Below are positions 1 through 8,685 of a stretch of 64,000 nt of DNA, piece after piece. The translations under genes were made by a program, and so were the position numbers. The stretch's first letter is position 1; every line of letters starts with the position of its first letter. The stretch is from NCBI RefSeq assembly GCF_027922005.1, contig NZ_BSEV01000002.1, forward strand, positions 558,001 through 622,000, given 5' to 3'. The notes below the pieces were generated by a model. The model was not told the origin of the DNA and made no database searches. It worked only from the letters and a program-made list of their open reading frames with translations. The stretch is from Streptosporangium carneum (GTDB lineage Bacteria > Actinomycetota > Actinomycetes > Streptosporangiales > Streptosporangiaceae).

Positions 1-2
1 GC

Positions 3-500
3 GCCATCCAGACCTCGGCCGCGATCAATCCCGGCAACAGCGGCGGAGCCCTGGTCAACCTCGCCAACGAGGTCATCGGCATCCCGACCCTGACCGCCGT
101 CAATCCCGAGCTCGGCGGTGGCGCGGCCCCCGGCATCGGCTTCGCGATCCCATCCAACGCCGCGACCGACATCGCCAACCAGATCATCAAGAACGGCAGG
201 GTCGTCAACACCCACAGAGCCGCCCTCGGAGTGACCGTGCAGACGGTGGCCGGTTCCGACGGCAGAGCCGCGGGCGTCGGCGTCGTGCGGGTTGCTCCCG
301 GCGGAAGCGCCAGCAAGGTGGGCATCAGGCGCGGCGACGTGATCGTCGCGATCAACGACACCCCGGTCCCGAACACGCAGACCCTGTCGGAGGTCCTCGC
401 CGCCCTGCGCCCCGGAGACCGCGCCAAGATCGAGATCCTGCACCCGGACGGCTCGACGGCGACGGTGACCGTGCCCCTGGGCGAGCTTCCCGTCGGCTGA
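3..500 (+). CDS. HtrA/DegP-type trypsin-like serine protease, 3' part (5' end outside window)
   Basis: Only the last 165 residues are present; the frame is open to the window edge. The visible part begins just before the catalytic serine motif PGNSGGALVN of chymotrypsin-fold HtrA proteases, followed by GIGFAIPSNAA, the usual end of the protease domain. A PDZ domain follows from about residue 75 of the fragment, with the core GSASKVGIRRGDVIVAIND. HtrA proteases act outside the cytoplasmic membrane in protein quality control; the PDZ domain binds exposed C-termini of misfolded substrates. The N-terminal membrane anchor and the His and Asp of the triad would lie upstream and cannot be checked. 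The gene stops at TGA and is followed by a 9-bp-periodic intergenic repeat. An ATG- or GTG-initiated internal ORF from 231 is only part of this gene. Confidence 0.9.
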   Translation, partial: AIQTSAAINPGNSGGALVNLANEVIGIPTLTAVNPELGGGAAPGIGFAIPSNAATDIANQIIKNGRVVNTHRAALGVTVQTVAGSDGRAAGVGVVRVAPGGSASKVGIRRGDVIVAINDTPVPNTQTLSEVLAALRPGDRAKIEILHPDGSTATVTVPLGELPVG

Positions 501-581
501 CCGGTCCGCCGCCCCCTCCGACGCGGACCCGAAACCCGGCCCCGAGACGGCGGCCGGGCACCGCCGCCCCGCGCCGGGGGA

Positions 582-733
582 TTCCAGGTTTCCAGGCGCA
601 TCCAGGGGTTCCGGATGCTCCAGGGGACCAGGCGCTCCGGACACTCCGGATGCCCTAGACGCTCCCAGCCCCCCGACACTCCGGGTGTTCCAGACACTCC
701 GGTTGCTCCGGATGTTCCCGGCGATCCGGCGTC
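582..733. repeat. 9-bp periodic degenerate array (YTCC-N5)
   Basis: The tetranucleotide (T/C/A)TCC recurs at 582, 590, 600, 609, 618, 635, 644, 653, 662, 679, 688, 697, 706, 715 and 724, so nearly all steps are 9 bp or, where one unit is degenerate, 17 bp. A typical unit is CTCCGGATG. The array fills most of the gap between the HtrA gene and the convergent PEP mutase-family gene. In one plus-strand frame it reads as a proline-rich tripeptide repeat, but no credible gene structure goes with it. Confidence 0.75.
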
Positions 734-745
734 ACCGCGGCGGTC

Positions 746-1576
746 TCACCCTTCCAGGAGGGCGTTGAGCTCGCCGTGCCCCAGGCCTTCCTCCAGCGCG
801 GTGTAGGTGCCCGAGTCGAGCAACTCCCGCGTGGCGCGGCGGACCACGGCGTAGGCGGCCGACGCGATCGCGGAGCCCACGCTGACCCTGGCGACGCCGA
901 GCCCGGCCAGCTCGGCGACGGCGGGGTCTCCCGGCCCCACCAGGATGTTCAGGGGCGCGGCGACGCCCTTCACGAGGGCGGAGACGGTCACGGGGTCGAC
1001 GACCCCGGGGACGAAGACACCGCTGGCTCCGGCCTCGAGGTAGGCGGCGGCCCGCTCGAGGGCCGCCCCGAGGCGGTCCTCCCGTTCACCCGCGGCCCGC
1101 AGGTAGACGTCGACACGCGCGTTGACGTAGAGCGGGATCCCCGCCGCGTCCGCCGCCTGCCTGGCCGCGGCGATCCGCTCGCACTGCTCCTCGACCGGCC
1201 GCAACGGCGAGACCCCGCCGCGGAAGGTGTCCTCGATGTTGACGCCGACGGCACCCGCCTCGATCACGCCCCTGACCGTCTCCGCAACCCCTTCGGGCTT
1301 GCTCGCGAAGCCGCTTTCGATGTCGGCGGTGACCGGGACGTCCACGGCGGCGGCGACCCGGGCGACGAGGTCGAGCGCGCGGTCCCGGTTGAGTCGGTCA
1401 CCGTCCGGCGCGCCGAGGCTCCAGGCGACACCGGCGCTGGTGGTGGCCACCGCCCTGGCCCCCGCCTCCCGGACCAGCAGCGCGCCGGCGACGTCCCAGG
1501 CGTTCGCCAGCACCAGCGGCTCGCCGCCCCTGTGCAGCGACTGGAACAACTCTGCCTTACCAGCAAGGTTCATCAT
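746..1576 (-). CDS. Isocitrate lyase/PEP mutase family protein
   Basis: A TIM-barrel enzyme of about 276 residues. The start LAGKAELFQSLHRGG is typical of the PEP mutase/methylisocitrate lyase-like subfamily. The metal-binding segment VTADIESGF (D and E residues) and the following GVNIEDTF are clear. The family cleaves or rearranges C-C or P-C bonds of oxaloacetate-like substrates; the exact substrate is not visible, and the lyase loop cysteine motif KKCGH of true isocitrate or methylisocitrate lyases is absent, so oxaloacetate hydrolase or carboxyphosphonoenolpyruvate-mutase-like activity is equally possible. Two adjacent ATG codons at 1571-1576 precede the conserved part; a GTG at 1606 would add ten unconserved residues. 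No good Shine-Dalgarno sequence is seen. It is convergent with the upstream protease gene and stands alone. Confidence 0.85.
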   Translation of the reverse strand: MMNLAGKAELFQSLHRGGEPLVLANAWDVAGALLVREAGARAVATTSAGVAWSLGAPDGDRLNRDRALDLVARVAAAVDVPVTADIESGFASKPEGVAETVRGVIEAGAVGVNIEDTFRGGVSPLRPVEEQCERIAAARQAADAAGIPLYVNARVDVYLRAAGEREDRLGAALERAAAYLEAGASGVFVPGVVDPVTVSALVKGVAAPLNILVGPGDPAVAELAGLGVARVSVGSAIASAAYAVVRRATRELLDSGTYTALEEGLGHGELNALLEG

Positions 1577-1872
1577 GCGAAGGAGTAAACCAGTTCGGAT
1601 CAGCACCGCCCCAGCCGTTTTCAGACATGGGCCCGCCTTCGGCCCGCGTCACCGGGCCGCTCGCGCTCACCCGTCACGCAGGGCCGTGGCGAACGCCGCG
1701 ACGAAGCCTTCGGGGGTGTCACGCCACATGATGTGCCCGGGCCTCGGGAACGAGGCGGGATGAGGCGGAGGAACGCGGCCGGACGACGCGAAAGGGCGGC
1801 CGGGCGGACGTTGTCGTCCGGCCGACCGCCCTTCGGCGATCTGTTCCGTGTGTTTCCGGCACGGAACGGGGG

Positions 1873-2255
1873 TGGAGGTGGCGGGAATCGAACCCGCGTC
1901 CTTCAACTCCAAGACAGGGCTTCTCCGGGCACAGCCTGCTTCGCTTTTCTCAGCCCCGGCGATCACGCAGGCAAGACGCCGACGGGCTCAGCCACTGTTA
2001 GATTTCCCGATCTTCCCCGTGGCCGGGTCGATCGGTTGAGCCTCCTAGCGATGCCGGATCCGGGCCGGAGGCGCTCCCGGGCCGGCAGAAGTCACTCGCT
2101 GCTTAGGCGGCGAGTGCCAGGCGAGCCTGGCTGACTTCGGAGTGCGTCTTATTGGCACTTATTGGTCGCGGTCACAGTGTTAACGAGGTTATGTCCGCAG
2201 TCCTCGACCCGCTTCCCCTGGCTTGCAAAGTCAAAGTCGAAACCAGTCACCCCCC
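1873..2255 (-). ncRNA. ssrA: Transfer-messenger RNA (tmRNA)
   Basis: The minus strand begins GGGGGTGACTGGTTTCGAC, the standard tmRNA 5' acceptor/D-like segment, and ends in the T-arm GCGGGTTCGATTCCCGC followed by CACCTCC and a discriminator A. The 5' GGGGGTG pairs with the 3' CACCTCC. CCA appears not to be encoded, since the genome reads CCC after the discriminator. The length, about 383 nt, is normal for one-piece tmRNA. The tag reading frame lies at 2103-2156. Its protein partner SmpB is encoded 2.4 kb upstream on the same strand, with a PBP homologue between. tmRNA-SmpB rescues stalled ribosomes and marks the nascent chain for proteolysis. Exact ends are accurate to within a few bases. Confidence 0.95.
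2103..2156 (-). other. tmRNA-encoded proteolysis tag reading frame
   Basis: Starting at the resume codon GCC (2154-2156) the frame reads ANKTHSEVSQARLALAA and then TAA (2103-2105). It begins AN and ends ALAA as in other actinobacterial tags, and the preceding GT before GCC matches the usual resume context. At 17 residues it is slightly longer than many known tags. The C-terminal LAA is the degron recognised by ClpXP-type proteases. Confidence 0.88.
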
Positions 2256-2776
2256 TGTTGAGTTGTCAACCCGGTCCCGAGGAACCGAGCCATCCGAAGA
2301 TACCCGTTACAACACCGGTAACGCCAACTCGATTCCCCATGACGGGGGCAAGGCCGCCCGGTGCCGGGTGCGCCGGCGACGACAGACGGACGGCGACGCC
2401 GTTCCCCTGGATCACGGTGTCGGAGAACCCCCTGGATCAGAGCGTCGGAGAACACCCCGCCGGTGATCTGGGGGAAGGTGTCACGTCCGCTCCTGCCCCC
2501 CACACCGCCATGACTGCCGTCACGGCCCCTGGAAGCGATCGCGCAAGCCCGTCGACCGGAACGGCGAAACCCCGGGAACGCGGCGTGATCGCGCACGTCC
2601 CCGGGGTCGACCGGCAGGGTCGAGCCGGTCCGGACGGCCAGGGCTTCCCCCGAGACGAAGCCCCGATCCCGTCGCGGCGACCGGGTCCGCAACCCCCCAA
2701 GCGGTGCCCGGTCACTTAGAAGGACGCAGACCGGGCACCCAATGGTTGCTCAGGGTGACGAGAATATTTCAGGTCG
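2256..2776. other. 521-bp intergenic stretch upstream of ssrA, no gene recognised
   Basis: No reading frame here has a convincing start, codon pattern or family match. Next to ssrA, on the minus strand, a possible promoter is TTGGCG (2322-2327) with TATCTT (2297-2302) 19 bp downstream; this would place the transcript start some 35-45 nt before the mature tmRNA 5' end, to be removed by RNase P. A CGTTAC/GTAACG inverted repeat (2305-2310 and 2318-2323) sits inside the spacer. The rest shows no clear structure. Confidence 0.4.
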
Positions 2777-4660
2777 TCACATTCCGGCGTGCAGGCTCTG
2801 GAAGAACCGGCCCGCGATGTTCGCCCCCGCCGTGGAGTCGGTGCTCTCCGTCAGCACCGCCACCGCTATGTCCCCCTGCCATCCGACGAACCACGCCAGC
2901 GACTTGCGGCCCTGCGTGGCGACGGCGGTGATGCCGTGGACCGGGTCGCCCGGGGTCGCGGCGGAACGGGCCGAGCCCGTGGTCACCCCGGCGCGCATGA
3001 GGGTGCGGAGCGTGGCGACGGTCCTTTCGTCGATCTTGATCGGATCGGGCGCCTTCGGAGGCCCTGCCTCCGCCGAGGGGTCCGGGCTCTGCGGGTCGGT
3101 GACCAGGACGGGCGGGCGCCAGGTTCCCGAGGAGATCGCTCCCGCGACCAGCGCCATGGACAGCGGGCTGACCGAGACGTTCTGCCCGGCGATCGCCCTG
3201 GCCGTGGCCGCGTCGGTCTTCGGGAGCTTCAGCGAGCCGCTGAAGGACTTCAGCGGCAGGGTCCACCGCGAGTCGATGCCGAACTTGGCGGCGCTCGCCG
3301 CCAGCTCCGCGCCGTCGATCCTGCGGGCCAGCGCGGCCAGCGCGGTCACACAGCCGTTGGCGAAGTCGCCCTGGAGGGTGGGCGCGGTCCCACCCGGCGG
3401 ATTCGCCTGGTGGAACCTCGCGCCTCCGACGCTGCGGTCGACGGGGCAGGCGAGCTTCTGCTTGGTGCTGACCTGGGCCTTGAGCAGCGCCTCGACGGAC
3501 ATGATCGAGAAGGTGGTGCCCGCCGGGAACCTTCCGGCGAGGGCGTCCTTCTCCTGGTTGTACTCCTTGGTGCTGCCGACGGCGCGCACCTCGCCGGTCG
3601 AGGCCTGGACCGCGACCAGCATGCCGGGCGTGCCGGCGAACAGCGCGCTGTCGGCGGCCTTCTGGGTCGGGCCGTCGATCGTGGTGCGCACCGGCGAGGT
3701 CGGCCGGCTGGGCCGCCACTTGCGGAGCTCGGCCACCTGCTCCTTCGTCTTGAGGTCCACGGTGATCACGCGGGTCTCGGTGGACCCGGTCAGGTGCTCC
3801 TGGTAGGCCTTCTGCAGCCCGCTCCTGCCCACCGTGTCGCCGGCCCGCTGCGGGCCGCCGAGCTGCTGCTCGCTCTCCGGGGTCACGGCGGTGACCGTGC
3901 CGACGATCTGGGCGGGAGAGTCGGGCGCGACCGGCTGCTTCTGCGGCGAGATGGTGATGCCCTGGATGGCCGTCAGCTGGTCGCGGAGCTGGGCGTACTT
4001 GGCGCGTCCGAAGGTGACCAGCGGCACCTGGACGTTGGGCCTGGCGGACCTGATCCGGCTCAGCAGGCGGTCCTGCGGGAAGCCGGTGATCTTCGACAGC
4101 TGCTCGCAGACCGCGACGTCGTCCTTCAGCGTGGCCGGGACGACGTTCGCCACGTACAGCGTGGCCTCCTGCTGGAGCGGATCGCCGTTGCGGTCGAGGA
4201 TCGGCTTGCGCCCCTCGGGAATGACGTCCACGGCGAAGCGCTGGCCCTCGCGCAGCTCGGGATGGAGCACGCTGGGCGACCAGTGCACCTTCCAGTGACC
4301 GTCCACCAGCTGGAGGGGGAGCTTGCCGGTGTACTCCCACAGGGGGTTGTTCTCCCCCAGGTCGACCTCGGCCGCGAAATCGGCCTCCGACTGGTCTCCC
4401 GTACGCCTGATCCCCTTGACCTGGAAGCGGAACGAGGCCGCGTCGAGCTGGATCTTGGCGTCCTCCAGGGCCTTGCTCACCGCCTTCTCGTCCCCGTCGG
4501 TACGGCGGGCTGCGGCGGCGTAGTCGCCCGTCTGCCAGCCGACCAGGAAGTCACGCACCGCCTCGTGGGCCGAAGGCTCCTCGAGGCAGGCGGACAACAT
4601 GGGGGCCGTCGCCGCCAGCGCGAGCGCCGCGGCGACGGTTCGCCGAGCCTTCCCCGTCAC
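2777..4660 (-). CDS. Penicillin-binding-protein homologue without catalytic motifs (pseudo-transpeptidase lipoprotein)
   Basis: A 627-residue predicted lipoprotein: the signal sequence ends in lipobox LSAC with Cys25. Next come an NTF2-like (MecA_N type) domain at about 30-150, a PBP dimerisation-like region and a C-terminal transpeptidase fold. It aligns along the whole transpeptidase domain with the intact paralogue at 26109-27638, but all three active-site motifs are changed: SxxK is T382-T-F-S385 (PAGTTFS), SxN is G436-C-V438, and KTG is I577-T-A579. Acylation by peptidoglycan or beta-lactams is therefore not expected. The reading frame is intact and long, so this is probably a retained pseudoenzyme with a binding or scaffold role at the envelope. 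The GTG start lies 2 nt after the smpB stop, with AGGAACAGG inside smpB as a likely ribosome site, suggesting translational coupling. Confidence 0.85.
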   Translation of the reverse strand: MTGKARRTVAAALALAATAPMLSACLEEPSAHEAVRDFLVGWQTGDYAAAARRTDGDEKAVSKALEDAKIQLDAASFRFQVKGIRRTGDQSEADFAAEVDLGENNPLWEYTGKLPLQLVDGHWKVHWSPSVLHPELREGQRFAVDVIPEGRKPILDRNGDPLQQEATLYVANVVPATLKDDVAVCEQLSKITGFPQDRLLSRIRSARPNVQVPLVTFGRAKYAQLRDQLTAIQGITISPQKQPVAPDSPAQIVGTVTAVTPESEQQLGGPQRAGDTVGRSGLQKAYQEHLTGSTETRVITVDLKTKEQVAELRKWRPSRPTSPVRTTIDGPTQKAADSALFAGTPGMLVAVQASTGEVRAVGSTKEYNQEKDALAGRFPAGTTFSIMSVEALLKAQVSTKQKLACPVDRSVGGARFHQANPPGGTAPTLQGDFANGCVTALAALARRIDGAELAASAAKFGIDSRWTLPLKSFSGSLKLPKTDAATARAIAGQNVSVSPLSMALVAGAISSGTWRPPVLVTDPQSPDPSAEAGPPKAPDPIKIDERTVATLRTLMRAGVTTGSARSAATPGDPVHGITAVATQGRKSLAWFVGWQGDIAVAVLTESTDSTAGANIAGRFFQSLHAGM

Positions 4661-4662
4661 GG

Positions 4663-5130
4663 TTACCTGTTCCTGTGCCGCAGAGCGCGAGCCATCTCAC
4701 GCTTGGCCTGGTTCTCGGCGAGGGTCTGCCGCTTGTCCCAGTCCTTCTTGCCCTTGGCGAGGCCGATCTCGATCTTGGCCTTGCCGTCCTTGAAGTAGAT
4801 CGCGAGCGGCACCAGTGTGAGGCCGCCCTCCTTCGTCTTGGAGACCAGCTTGTCGATCTCCTTGCGGTGGAGCAGAAGCTTGCGGGTGCGACGCGCCGCG
4901 TGGTTGGTCCACGTCCCCATGGTGTACTCGGGGATGTGGACGTTGATCAGCCAGGCCTCGCCGTCCTTGATGACGGCGTAGCCGTCGACGAGGGAGGCCC
5001 TGCCGAGGCGTAGCGACTTGACCTCCGTGCCCTGCAACACGAGACCAGCTTCGTAGGTGTCCTCGATGTGGTAGTCGTGCCAGGCACGCTTGTTCTGGGC
5101 GATGACCTTCCGCCCGGTCTCACGTGGCAT
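4663..5130 (-). CDS. smpB: SsrA-binding protein SmpB
   Basis: A 155-residue protein with the family's standard features throughout: N-terminal [23 protein letters not shown], the oligonucleotide-binding beta-barrel with [14 protein letters not shown], the HIPEYTMG segment, and a basic C-terminal tail ending RALRHRNR that sits in the ribosomal mRNA channel. It binds the tRNA-like part of tmRNA and delivers it to stalled ribosomes. It lies downstream of ftsE-ftsX and upstream of the PBP homologue on the same strand, with ssrA further along, the common actinobacterial order ftsE-ftsX-smpB-ssrA with one extra gene. Confidence 0.98.
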   Translation of the reverse strand: MPRETGRKVIAQNKRAWHDYHIEDTYEAGLVLQGTEVKSLRLGRASLVDGYAVIKDGEAWLINVHIPEYTMGTWTNHAARRTRKLLLHRKEIDKLVSKTKEGGLTLVPLAIYFKDGKAKIEIGLAKGKKDWDKRQTLAENQAKREMARALRHRNR

Positions 5131-5210
5131 GCCCCCGAGCCTACCGGGGACCGGAGCGGCGAGCCGCTTCCGAGAGCGGGAGCACGCCCGGCGAACCCGC
5201 CGCGCGCCGC

Positions 5211-6119
5211 TCAGACACGCAGGTAGCGGCGGAGCGTGACGAACGAGGCGAGCACACAGATGAGCACACCGAAGATCATGGTGAGGCTGATCACCGAGGC
5301 GACGGTCTCCCAGGTGAGCGGACTGTTGTTGGCGAGGTACAGCTGCACGCCGTCGAAGAGGAAGACCTTGCTGACGATCAGCAGCACGGCGGCGACCACG
5401 CCGCCGATCAGGCCCGCGATGACGCCCTCCATCACGAAGGGAAGCTGGATGTAGAGGTTCGAGGCGCCGACGAGCCGCATGATGCCGGTCTCCCGCCTGC
5501 GGTTGTAGGCGGACAGGCGCACCGTGTTGCCGATCAGCAGCGTGGCCGCGAAGACCAGGATGATGGCCACGACCAGGGCCGCCCAGCGGAGCTTCTCCAG
5601 CAGCCCGAAGAACTTCTCCAGGATCTCCTTCTGGTTGACCACGTTGGAGACGCCGGGAGCGCCCTTGAGGGCCTCGATGACCGCCGCGTAGCTGTCGGGG
5701 TCCTTGAGCTTCACCCGGAAGGACTCGGGCATGTCACCGGGCTGCACCACCGACAGCATCACGGTGTCGTTCTTGAACTGCTCGCGGTAGTTGGCGTACG
5801 CCGTCGCCGCGTCCTCGAAGTCCACCTTCTGGACCTGGGGCATGGCCTCGATCTGCGCCCTGAGGGCGGCCCGCTCCGGCTCGTTGACTCCGCCGCTGCC
5901 CTTGCACTGCGGGAAGGGGTCGTTCTTCTTGCACAGGAAGACGGAGATCTCGACCTTGTCCGACCAGAAGTCCTTCATGGTGGAGATCTGAGAGTTGATC
6001 ATCAGGCCGACGCCCAGCAACGCCATGCCGATCGCCACGGTCACGATGACCGCGATGGTCATCGTGAGGTTACGGCGGAGGCCGATCCAGACCTCGGAGA
6101 AGATGAAGTTTGCCCGCAT
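5211..6119 (-). CDS. ftsX: Cell division ABC-transporter-like permease FtsX
   Basis: A 302-residue integral membrane protein with the FtsX layout: one N-terminal membrane segment at about 20-42, a large extracellular loop, then three C-terminal membrane segments from about 205 onward. The loop carries a Cys pair, C63 and C72, in [13 protein letters not shown], as found in actinobacterial FtsX, where it probably forms a disulfide. Together with FtsE it controls peptidoglycan hydrolases outside the membrane rather than transporting a solute. The start ATG is preceded by AGGAAGAG on the coding strand. The gene follows ftsE by 36 nt and precedes smpB by about 80 nt. Confidence 0.97.
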   Translation of the reverse strand: MRANFIFSEVWIGLRRNLTMTIAVIVTVAIGMALLGVGLMINSQISTMKDFWSDKVEISVFLCKKNDPFPQCKGSGGVNEPERAALRAQIEAMPQVQKVDFEDAATAYANYREQFKNDTVMLSVVQPGDMPESFRVKLKDPDSYAAVIEALKGAPGVSNVVNQKEILEKFFGLLEKLRWAALVVAIILVFAATLLIGNTVRLSAYNRRRETGIMRLVGASNLYIQLPFVMEGVIAGLIGGVVAAVLLIVSKVFLFDGVQLYLANNSPLTWETVASVISLTMIFGVLICVLASFVTLRRYLRV

Positions 6120-6155
6120 GCTCTTCCTGTCGCTTCGCTTCTTCTGGTCCTGGGG

Positions 6156-6845
6156 TCAGTACGCCTGGCCGTACACGCCACGCGACTGGTCTCGGACGAT
6201 CTTGCCGTCCTCCAGTTCCACTACGCGCTTGCGCATGGAGTCGACGATGGCCGCGTCGTGCGTGGCCATGACGACGGTGGTGCCGGTCCGGTTGATCCGG
6301 TCGAGCACCTTCATGATGCCGATGCTTGTGGCGGGGTCGATGTTTCCCGTCGGCTCGTCGGCCAGCAGGATCATCGGGCGGTTGACGAAGGCGCGGGCCA
6401 TGGCGACCCGCTGCTGCTCACCGCCGGACAGCTCGTCGGGCATCCGGTGGGCCTTGCCCTCGAGACCGACCAGCTCGACGACCTCGGGCACGACCTTGCG
6501 GATGAACCGGCGCGGCTTGCCGATGACCTCCAGGGCGAACGCGACGTTCTCGTAGACGTTCTTGTTCGGCAGCAGCCGGAAGTCCTGGAAGACGCAGCCG
6601 ATCCGGCGGCGCAGGTGCGGGATCTTGAAGTTGGACAGTCGGGCGAGATCCTTGCCGGCCACGTGGATCGCCCCGGAGTCGGGACGCTCCTCCTTCAGGA
6701 CCAGGCGGAGGAAGGTCGACTTCCCGGACCCCGAAGGGCCGACGAGGAACACGAACTCGCCCTTGTCGACATCGACGCTGACGTGGTCCAACGCGGGCCG
6801 GTTCTGGTTCGCGTAGACCTTGGTGACATTATCAAAATGGATCAC
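6156..6845 (-). CDS. ftsE: Cell division ATP-binding protein FtsE
   Basis: A 229-residue ABC ATPase with Walker [10 protein letters not shown], signature LSGGEQQR, Walker [11 protein letters not shown] and the switch histidine in MATHD. The N-terminus [11 protein letters not shown] is typical of FtsE. The start is GTG (6843-6845) with no obvious Shine-Dalgarno sequence; a TAGACT hexamer on the coding strand about 20 nt upstream could be a -10 element giving a very short leader. It acts with FtsX at the division or elongation site to activate cell-wall hydrolases. Confidence 0.97.
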   Translation of the reverse strand: MIHFDNVTKVYANQNRPALDHVSVDVDKGEFVFLVGPSGSGKSTFLRLVLKEERPDSGAIHVAGKDLARLSNFKIPHLRRRIGCVFQDFRLLPNKNVYENVAFALEVIGKPRRFIRKVVPEVVELVGLEGKAHRMPDELSGGEQQRVAMARAFVNRPMILLADEPTGNIDPATSIGIMKVLDRINRTGTTVVMATHDAAIVDSMRKRVVELEDGKIVRDQSRGVYGQAY

Positions 6846-7080
6846 GGGCGCATCACGGCATGCCAGTCTAGGGGTTAGGACGGTCGCGGTGGTGGCAGAG
6901 GTTCACTTCCGCCTCTCGCCGGCCGGGGGGCGCCGGTCTTTACTCTTGATCGACGTTCCGGTTGGCCGGAGCCCAGTCTAGGGGGAAGACTGGCATGGAA
7001 CGTCCATAACGGAAACAAAACGATTCGGCGCCCGGTAACGACCGCATAAAGTAGTTCTGACCTAGGAGACGGAGGCTCTC

Positions 7081-7272
7081 ATGAGCTGTGAAGACCTCGT
7101 CTGCGCCCGGTGCGCCCACCCTGTCGCGGAGGGCCGCTGCCCCCAGTGCAGGGCCTATCGTGATCGGATGCACCAGCACGGGCTGGGCGGGTTGACGCCC
7201 GCGATGCTCTCGCTGCTGCTGATCGCGCTGTTCTTCCTCACCCTCGCCCTGAGGCACCTCACGGGCGTCTGA
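7081..7272 (+). CDS. Small zinc-ribbon-like membrane protein
   Basis: A 63-residue protein preceded by a good ribosome site (GGAG, spacing about 8). The N-terminal 30 residues hold four cysteines in two CxxC pairs, CARC and CPQC, separated by eleven residues, which suggests a small zinc ribbon. Residues about 38-58 form one hydrophobic membrane span (SLLLIALFFLTLAL). It lies on the opposite strand between ftsE and prfB, a position where small hypothetical proteins are often found in actinomycetes. Function unknown. The codon pattern and ribosome site support expression. Confidence 0.72.
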   Translation: MSCEDLVCARCAHPVAEGRCPQCRAYRDRMHQHGLGGLTPAMLSLLLIALFFLTLALRHLTGV

Positions 7273-7458
7273 GGATCGGCGAAGGCCCCGAGACGGCCCC
7301 GGGGCGGCCCTGAGAAGCCGGGCAGGCGGCGAAGGGCCGAACGCGCGAGGGCGAGCGGCCAGGACCGGTCGCCGTCGCGAGAGGCGGGCGTGACCGGACC
7401 GCCGGGCCCCGGGAGCACCCCGGGACACCCGCGAGCGCCCAGGGGCGTCCCCGGACGC

Positions 7459-8577
7459 CTACGCCTCGCCGTCCGCCTCCTGGCGGCGGGTCCAGCGGAT
7501 CTCCGACTCGATGAACTCGTCGAGGTCGCCGTCGAGCACCGCGCCGGGGTTGCCCGCCTCCGTGCCCGTCCGCAGGTCCTTGACGATCTGGTAGGGGTGC
7601 AGCACGTAGTTGCGGATCTGCGTGCCCCACGAGGTGGTGGCCTCGCCCCTGATCTCGTTGAGCGCCGCGGCCTCCTCCTGCCGCTTGCGCTCCAGCAGCT
7701 TGGACTGCAGGACCGCCATCGCGGTCGCCTTGTTCTGCAGCTGCGAGCGCTCGTTCTGGCAGGAGACCACGATGCCGGTCGGCAGGTGGGTCAGCCGGAC
7801 CGCGGAGTCGGTGGTGTTGACGCCCTGGCCGCCGGGGCCGGAGGAGCGGTAGACGTCGACCCGCAGGTCGTCCTCGTTGATGTCGATGTGGTCGGTCGTC
7901 TCGACGACCGGCACCACGTCGACCCCGGCGAAGGAGGTCTGGCGGCGGCCCTGGTTGTCGAAGGGGCTGATCCGCACCAGGCGGTGCGTGCCGTGCTCAC
8001 CGCGCAGGGTGCCGTAGGCGTAGGGCGCCTTGACCGTGAAGGTGGCCGACTTGATGCCCGCCTCCTCCGCGTAGGAGGTCTCGTAGACCTCCGTCGGGTA
8101 GCCCTTGCGCTCGGCCCACCGGATGTACATCCGCAGGAGCATCTGCGCCCAGTCGGCCGCGTCCACGCCGCCGGCCTGGGAGTTGATCGTGACGACCGCC
8201 TCACGGGAGTCGTACTCGCCCGACAGGAGGGTGCGGACCTCCAGAGCGCCGATGTCGCTCCTGAGGGAGGCGAGCTCGCGGTCGGCCTCCTCGCGGGTGT
8301 CCTCGTCGTCCTCGGCCGCGGCGAGCTCGTACAGGACTCCCAGGTCCTCCAGACGCTGCCCGAGCGCCTCGACCTTGTTGACCTCACCCTGCAGGTAGGA
8401 GAGCTTGCTGGTGACCTTCTGGGCCCGCTCCTGGTCGTTCCACAGGTCGGGCGCGGCCGCCTGCTCACCGAGCTCCTCGATCTGCTTGCGCATCGCGTCG
8501 AGGTCGAGCACGTCCTGAATGCTGTTCAGCGTGCCGACGAGCTCGTTGATCTCTTCTGCCGGATCGATGAGTGCCAC
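7459..8577 (-). CDS. prfB: Peptide chain release factor 2
   Basis: A 372-residue class I release factor. The SPF tripeptide in [15 protein letters not shown] marks RF2, which reads UGA and UAA, and [14 protein letters not shown] carries the GGQ motif that triggers peptidyl-tRNA hydrolysis. The frame is continuous, so the E. coli type of programmed +1 frameshift is absent. I chose the GTG at 8575-8577 because the protein there begins [14 protein letters not shown], as in other actinobacterial RF2. The open frame runs on upstream without conservation. The coding strand reads TACCCT, eight bases, then GTG, with no Shine-Dalgarno sequence, which suggests a leaderless mRNA. Confidence 0.97.
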   Translation of the reverse strand: MALIDPAEEINELVGTLNSIQDVLDLDAMRKQIEELGEQAAAPDLWNDQERAQKVTSKLSYLQGEVNKVEALGQRLEDLGVLYELAAAEDDEDTREEADRELASLRSDIGALEVRTLLSGEYDSREAVVTINSQAGGVDAADWAQMLLRMYIRWAERKGYPTEVYETSYAEEAGIKSATFTVKAPYAYGTLRGEHGTHRLVRISPFDNQGRRQTSFAGVDVVPVVETTDHIDINEDDLRVDVYRSSGPGGQGVNTTDSAVRLTHLPTGIVVSCQNERSQLQNKATAMAVLQSKLLERKRQEEAAALNEIRGEATTSWGTQIRNYVLHPYQIVKDLRTGTEAGNPGAVLDGDLDEFIESEIRWTRRQEADGEA

Positions 8578-8591
8578 GTCTGTAAAGGGTA
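8578..8591 (-). promoter_or_regulatory. Possible -10 element of a leaderless prfB transcript
   Basis: On the minus strand the TANNNT-type hexamer TACCCT (8586-8591) is followed by eight bases and the prfB GTG start, and there is no purine-rich ribosome site. This is the geometry of leaderless actinobacterial mRNAs. No clear -35 box was found. Confidence 0.45.
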
Positions 8592-8685
8592 CGCGACCGG
8601 CGCACCCCGTTGTGTCCGGCGTTGTGCACGGCCCGCGCCGTGCCATGGCTAGCATGGGCGCCGAGGGGACCATGAGGAGGCGGAC

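Noticed and set aside
615-806. Plus-strand 63-codon frame with a Pro/Asp/Val tripeptide repeat
   Set aside because: It is the translation of the 9-bp array, has no ribosome site and runs into the end of a convergent gene.
1667-1966. Minus-strand 99-codon open frame
   Set aside because: It overlaps the 3' part of the tmRNA gene and has no family resemblance; the RNA gene explains the sequence.
2162-2719. Plus-strand frame of 185 codons upstream of ssrA
   Set aside because: It starts inside the tmRNA gene, has an unlikely amino-acid composition and no ribosome site.
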